9,177 bases of DNA from CALGLS01 sp047626155 (GTDB taxonomy: Bacteria; Bacteroidota; Bacteroidia; Chitinophagales; Saprospiraceae). The position numbers and the translations under genes were made by a program. The stretch lies in assembly GCA_047626155.1 (NCBI GenBank), contig JBLHRR010000184.1, forward strand, positions 1 through 9,177, given 5' to 3'. The notes under the pieces are model-generated. The model ran no database searches, was not told the origin of the DNA, and worked only from the letters and a program-made list of their open reading frames with translations. Positions 6,022 through 9,177 of this stretch are shown one piece after another. The first letter of the stretch is position 1. Every line of letters starts with the position of its first letter.

Positions 6022-7902
6022 CTAGGCTAGTTCGCTTAACTCCAGCCAACGTTCTTCTTTTTTTTCAATGGATTTATCAACCTCTCCTAATTCTACGGAG
6101 AGCTTTTGGATGTCTTCGCCAGAGAGGCTGCTATCCATAAACTTCTCAGAGATGACCCCCTTCCTAGCTTCTAGCTTTTCTATCTCTTTTTCTAACCGAT
6201 TGTATTCTTTCCGCTCCAGGTAAGACATTTTTGGCTTTTCCTCTTTCACTTCAACCGCTGTAACTGTATTATTTTTAGGTCCGGCACTTTTCCCTGATCG
6301 TCGTTTTTCTATCTCTTCCAACCTCTTAGCTTCTCGGTAATCAGAGTAATTACTATTGTAATCTTTTATGACACCATTGCCTTCAAAAATAAAAAGGTGA
6401 TCTACCACTTTGTCCATAAAGTAACGATCGTGAGATACGATAATCATACAGCCCGGAAAGTCCATAAGGAATTCTTCCAGTACGTTTAATGTCAGGATAT
6501 CCAGATCGTTTGTCGGCTCATCGAGAATGAGGAAATTGGGGTTTGTCATTAAGATGGTCAGCAGATAAAGACGGCGTTTCTCTCCCCCACTCAACTGAGA
6601 AGCGTAGACTTGCTGTTGTTTTCTATCGAATAAAAAACGCTCTAGTAATCCGGCGGCCGTTATTTTCATCCCCTTATCTAAAGGAATATATTCCGCTACG
6701 TCACGGATTACGTCTATCACTCGTTTATCTTCGGTTAGGTCGATCCCGTCCTGTGTGTAATGGCCGAAAACGACGGTATCCCCCAACACTACTTTTCCGT
6801 GATCCGGACGAATCTCCTTAGTCATTAATTTCAGGAAGGTAGACTTCCCTACCCCGTTCGGCCCAACGATGCCAACTCGTTCTTTTTTGGTAAACTTATA
6901 ATTAAAATCCTTTAAGATTTCGAAGTCGCCAAACTTCTTACTAACGCTGTACATTTCTACAATCTTGGAACCCAATCGCGCTCCTTTGATGTCTATTTGT
7001 ACCTTGTCGTTATTGAGCCTTTTGGAGGCATCCGATTTAATATCATCAAAGGTATTTACTCTGGATTTTGCTTTCGTTCCTCTTGCTTTTGGTTGACGCC
7101 TGATCCAGTCCAACTCCTTCCTGAATAGCTTCTTGTTTTTATCCAATACAACCGCTTCATTATCACTACGTGCAGCTTTCTTTTCTAAGTAATCAGAATA
7201 AGTCCCACTGTAGCGATGAATAAGACCTCTATCTAACTCAACAATTGAATTACAAACTCGCTCCAAAAAGTAACGATCGTGCGTCACCATAAATAAAGTC
7301 AGACTAGCTCGCTGTAAATATTTCTCCAACCATTCAATCATTTCCAAGTCCAGGTGATTGGTAGGCTCATCTAAAATAATCAGCTCGGGTTCCTCAATAA
7401 TCAATTTAGCCAGTGCCAATCGTTTCACTTGCCCTCCGGAAAGTGTGCCTACTTTTTGGGCCAGGTCTTTAATATTTAGTTTCCCTAATATCTCTTGTAT
7501 CTTAGCTTCGAAGTCCCAAGCTTTTAGGTCATCCATCGCTATCATAGCAGCCTGTGCTTCGTCTACCTTTTCGGGAAATAACAATGATTTTTCGTAATTG
7601 AGAACCGCCTGAATCATTTTGTTATCGGAATCGAAAACGGCTTCAAGTATATCGTGATTCGGGTTGAAATGCGGTTCCTGTTCCAGGTAGCCGATCTTCA
7701 CGGACTTGTGGAGCTGTACCATGTTCTTCTCTCCTTCCGCATCTTCGAGGCCGGCGATTACTTTGAGGAGTGTTGTTTTTCCGGAGCCGTTTTGGGCTAT
7801 CAGCGCGATGCGATCTCCTTGATTGATTTTCAGGGAGATGTTATCGAATAACACTTTTTCGCCGTAGTGTTTGCTTACTTTTTCTAGTACTAGGTATTCC
7901 AA
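6022..7902 (-). CDS. uup: ABC-F family ATPase, Uup type
   Basis: This is a soluble twin-ATPase of the ABC-F class, which acts on the ribosome or on DNA branch structures rather than in transport. The protein has 626 residues. ABC domain 1 has a P-loop AQNGSGKTT (36-44, with Ala in place of the usual first Gly), signature LSGGQ (154-158), Walker B LIILDEPTNHLD (174-185) and H-loop His208. The inter-domain linker contains WIRRQPKARGTKAKSR (266-281), similar to the Uup arginine-rich linker. ABC domain 2 has GPNGVGKST (347-355), LSGGE (437-441), LILDEPTNDLD (458-468) and His491. A charged linker (about 525-558) leads to a C-terminal coiled coil (560-626), the Uup-type tail that separates it from EttA and YbiT. 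Both sites keep all catalytic residues. There are no membrane helices. The start is TTG 7900-7902 behind nine A residues; no in-frame ATG lies between it and an upstream stop. Confidence 0.93.
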   Translation of the reverse strand: MEYLVLEKVSKHYGEKVLFDNISLKINQGDRIALIAQNGSGKTTLLKVIAGLEDAEGEKNMVQLHKSVKIGYLEQEPHFNPNHDILEAVFDSDNKMIQAVLNYEKSLLFPEKVDEAQAAMIAMDDLKAWDFEAKIQEILGKLNIKDLAQKVGTLSGGQVKRLALAKLIIEEPELIILDEPTNHLDLEMIEWLEKYLQRASLTLFMVTHDRYFLERVCNSIVELDRGLIHRYSGTYSDYLEKKAARSDNEAVVLDKNKKLFRKELDWIRRQPKARGTKAKSRVNTFDDIKSDASKRLNNDKVQIDIKGARLGSKIVEMYSVSKKFGDFEILKDFNYKFTKKERVGIVGPNGVGKSTFLKLMTKEIRPDHGKVVLGDTVVFGHYTQDGIDLTEDKRVIDVIRDVAEYIPLDKGMKITAAGLLERFLFDRKQQQVYASQLSGGEKRRLYLLTILMTNPNFLILDEPTNDLDILTLNVLEEFLMDFPGCMIIVSHDRYFMDKVVDHLFIFEGNGVIKDYNSNYSDYREAKRLEEIEKRRSGKSAGPKNNTVTAVEVKEEKPKMSYLERKEYNRLEKEIEKLEARKGVISEKFMDSSLSGEDIQKLSVELGEVDKSIEKKEERWLELSELA

Positions 7903-8122
7903 TTTTTTTTTGTTTTTGCGTGTTTATTGATCTCGGTTCGCCTTTACGTTCACTGAGCAAGTGAATCTAGCGTAATCGAAAAGATTCATCTCCTGATATT
8001 GGAGGTAGATTTCTCGGCTCGTAGCTCGCTCGAAATACAAGGATAGCGGGCCTTCCTATCCCTCGACTCGCTCCTACTTCGCTCGCTCGGGATGACAGAT
8101 TATAAATTTCTAGTTCAATTAT

Positions 8123-8150
8123 CTCAAAACACCCCTCCTTCGGGGTTGAG
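8123..8150. other. GC-rich stem-loop in the non-coding spacer
   Basis: On the plus strand ctcaa and cccc pair with gggg and ttgag around a tccttc loop, with the four bases aaca bulged on one side. No T-run follows on the minus strand, so it is not an obvious terminator. It is one of several hairpins in the presumed leader of the ABC-F gene. Confidence 0.45.
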
Positions 8151-8196
8151 AATGATAAAATTTTCCAACAAAATTTAATGAGCCTACAAAGCGGGC

Positions 8197-8242
8197 GAAT
8201 CTCCCCTTTAGGGGCCGAGGACAGCGCCGGCCTCCCAGATTC
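8197..8242. other. Branched or switchable secondary structure in the non-coding spacer
   Basis: gaatct (8197-8202) pairs with agattc (8237-8242) as an outer stem. Inside, cccc (8203-8206) can pair with gggg (8211-8214), or ggccg (8213-8217) can pair with cggcc (8228-8232). These two inner stems share bases 8213-8214, so they compete. This could be a switch or just a GC-rich repeat remnant. Confidence 0.35.
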
Positions 8243-8281
8243 ACTTCCACCCATTCACTCCTTCCTCCCCATTCAAAGCCA

Positions 8282-8312
8282 CAAAGGTAACAACTATTAG
8301 AGTTTATTCTAA
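8282..8312 (-). promoter_or_regulatory. Bacteroidota-type promoter, probably for the ABC-F transcription unit
   Basis: On the minus strand, TTAG (8309-8312) is followed by 19 nt and TACCTTTG (8282-8289), a close match to TTTG-N19-TAnnTTTG and the same -7 octamer as the atpB promoter. Transcription would begin near 8275, about 370 nt before the uup start codon. I found no other TAnnTTTG element on the minus strand between here and uup, so this is the best candidate promoter. It could instead serve a small RNA in the spacer. Confidence 0.6.
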
Positions 8313-8320
8313 ATAGAATA
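8305..8320. promoter_or_regulatory. 16-nt palindrome overlapping the -33 region (possible operator)
   Basis: tattcta and tagaata form a perfect 7-bp inverted repeat separated by two bases. It covers the -33 box of the promoter at 8282-8312, where a dimeric repressor would block RNA polymerase. A short A/T-rich palindrome can arise by chance, so the operator role is only inferred. Confidence 0.35.
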
Positions 8321-8360
8321 GTGCGGTCTACCAAACACTCGAAACCGAACAAACTGGCTA

Positions 8361-8405
8361 AACGAAAGCAGCTCCTTTGACTACGTCAAAAGAGCTGCTT
8401 TCGTT
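8361..8405 (-). terminator. Long, nearly perfect hairpin downstream of the protease gene
   Basis: Arms of 14 bp (aacgaaagcagctc with its exact complement), one c/a mismatch, then 6 more bp (tttgac with gtcaaa), close on a 3-nt loop, giving 20 paired bases in 45 nt. It lies 19 nt after the protease stop and before the next promoter, the expected place for a terminator. No long T-run follows on either strand, so termination may rely on the stem or on Rho, or the stem may protect the 3' end of the message. Confidence 0.65.
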
Positions 8406-8424
8406 ATTCATTGGCAGGCTAAAG

Positions 8425-9177
8425 TTAGTTGTTACCTGCTGTTCGATCTGAAGCCGTCATGTCATTCATGACATGTAGGGCTTCTTCGATGTAGATGTCT
8501 TTACGAATGCCTTTCAACCATTCATCGTTCATGGCCTCTTTAGATTCGTCAATTTTGATGTTCGGAATGTCCTCATCCAAATTGCGAACTTTCAGTCCTT
8601 TAATTTCTGTAAACATGTCTTCGAATTTTTCTGCTCTTACTTCTGTCGTTTTACGCTGTTCGCGGAATTTCTCTAAACTTAGAGGGTATTCTGTTTTCTC
8701 AGAGCTTTCTTTTGTAAAACGAGCCTGTTCCAATACTTTTTGAAATTCTTCACTTGACTTTACTCGATCCGAACTTGCTGTTTTTAAATTACGTAAGCCT
8801 TTTAATTTTCTTACATCTTGATCATAAGAAACCGCAGGAATTTCAGTCCAAGCCATTGCGTAATCTTGCTCTCTCTCTCCTAATTCGAAGTAGTGGTATC
8901 TGTCTGGTAAAACGATATCTGGAGTCACTCCTTTTAACTGAGTAGAACCACCGTTTACTCTATAGAATTTCTGGATGGTTAATTTTACTTCACCTAAAGG
9001 TGTAATATCACTGTTGCCACGGAAGCCTTGATCAAGATCTATAAAACGTTGAACGGTTCCCTTTCCGAAAGTAGCGTTTGATCCAACAATAACTGCACGT
9101 CCATAGTCCTGTAATGCTGCTGCTAAGATTTCGGAGGCAGAGGCACTGAAGGAATTAACCATAACGATGAGTGGACC
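8425..9177 (-). CDS. prc: Carboxy-terminal processing protease, Prc/Tsp type (S41), C-terminal part
   Basis: This is a periplasmic serine protease that cleaves proteins from their C-terminal end and acts in envelope-protein turnover. Only the last 250 residues are in the window; the N-terminal part and PDZ domain lie beyond base 9177. The first visible residues hold the catalytic centre: the nucleophile is Ser13 in NSFSASASEI and the general base is Lys39 in FGKGTVQ, matching Ser430/Lys455 of E. coli Prc with one extra residue between them. FYRVNGGSTQLKGVTPDI at 71-88 is nearly identical to E. coli Prc. The remaining 160 residues are charged and helical, like the Prc C-terminal domain, and distinguish it from short CtpA/CtpB enzymes. 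The stop is TAA 8425-8427, followed by a strong hairpin, so it is a separate transcription unit from uup. Confidence 0.95.
   Translation of the reverse strand, partial: GPLIVMVNSFSASASEILAAALQDYGRAVIVGSNATFGKGTVQRFIDLDQGFRGNSDITPLGEVKLTIQKFYRVNGGSTQLKGVTPDIVLPDRYHYFELGEREQDYAMAWTEIPAVSYDQDVRKLKGLRNLKTASSDRVKSSEEFQKVLEQARFTKESSEKTEYPLSLEKFREQRKTTEVRAEKFEDMFTEIKGLKVRNLDEDIPNIKIDESKEAMNDEWLKGIRKDIYIEEALHVMNDMTASDRTAGNN

Larger units (their letters stand above)
7959..8246. repeat. 288-bp hairpin-rich segment bounded by a 10-bp inverted repeat
   Basis: aagtgaatct at 7959-7968 is the exact reverse complement of agattcactt at 8237-8246. At the left end, ttcact (7949-7954) also pairs with agtgaa (7960-7965) to form a small hairpin. 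At the right end, attcact recurs at 8239-8245 and 8253-8259. The interior has several short stems, including ggatag/ctatcc (8041-8046 with 8056-8061), and GC-rich phrases ctcgctcg and cgctcgctcggga. No transposase and no clear target duplication is seen. It could be a MITE-like or extragenic repeat element, or simply a composite of short palindromes. A 10-bp match over this span may also be chance. Confidence 0.4.
7903..8424. other. Non-coding region of 522 nt between the prc and uup genes
   Basis: I see no convincing gene here. Two overlapping minus-strand open frames (7967-8254 and 8119-8352) have Arg/Ser/Gly-rich, low-quality translations and cross hairpins, so I treat them as chance. The stretch holds, in transcription order, a long hairpin (8361-8405), a promoter with a palindrome (8282-8320), and a repeat-like, hairpin-rich segment (7959-8246) with phrases such as cgctcgctcggga and cccctttagggg, locally richer in GC than its flanks. 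Phrases of this kind are common in Bacteroidota intergenic repeats, as I recall. The last 50 nt before uup are A/T-rich. If the promoter serves uup, this is a leader of about 370 nt. Confidence 0.7.

Noticed and set aside
7967..8352. Two overlapping minus-strand open frames of 95 and 77 codons in the prc-uup spacer
   Set aside because: Their translations are Arg/Ser/Gly-rich without recognisable motifs, they run across hairpins and repeat-like phrases, and the longer frame starts inside a GC-rich palindrome. They look like chance frames in intergenic repeat DNA.

Overview
The window looks like chromosomal DNA of a member of the Bacteroidota; the class cannot be fixed from the sequence alone. 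The evidence is moderate GC content, A/T-rich leaders without Shine-Dalgarno sequences, promoters of the Bacteroidota type (TTTG-N19-TAnnTTTG), and an ATP synthase subunit a with the long exported N-terminal extension typical of the phylum. Every recognisable gene lies on the minus strand, so transcription runs from high to low coordinates. It is mostly core housekeeping DNA. I see no phage, transposase, CRISPR array, tRNA or rRNA.

In transcription order: (1) 9177-8425 is the C-terminal part of a Prc/Tsp-type S41 periplasmic protease, followed by a nearly perfect 45-nt hairpin (8361-8405). (2) 8424-7903 is a 522-nt non-coding stretch. It holds a good promoter with an overlapping palindrome (8282-8320) and a hairpin-rich, locally GC-rich segment (7959-8246) bounded by a 10-bp inverted repeat. 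(3) 7902-6022 is a Uup-type ABC-F ATPase with a TTG start, then a terminator-like hairpin (5981-6012). (4) 5985-4367 holds a flippase-like (UPF0104/LPG-synthase-TM) membrane protein overlapping by 4 nt a stand-alone heptose-1-phosphate adenylyltransferase (RfaE2). Both suggest envelope or LPS metabolism. (5) 4264-1 is the ATP synthase operon atpB-atpE-atpF-atpH-atpA, with its own promoter and atpA cut by the window edge.

The ATP synthase genes encode the whole membrane sector Fo (a, c, b), the delta stalk and most of alpha. Residues in c and a show a proton-driven enzyme: Glu54 in c without Na+ ligands, and Arg352 with the His361/Glu402 pair in a. The gaps around atpE (115 and 118 nt) carry an extremely A/T-rich leader and a 10-bp hairpin, as might be expected where c must be made in excess.

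The points most worth a second look are the histidine-rich exported domain of subunit a, the hairpin-rich spacer upstream of the ABC-F gene, and the hairpin that covers the apparent ATG of the flippase-like gene. I did not find a clearly novel multi-gene system.
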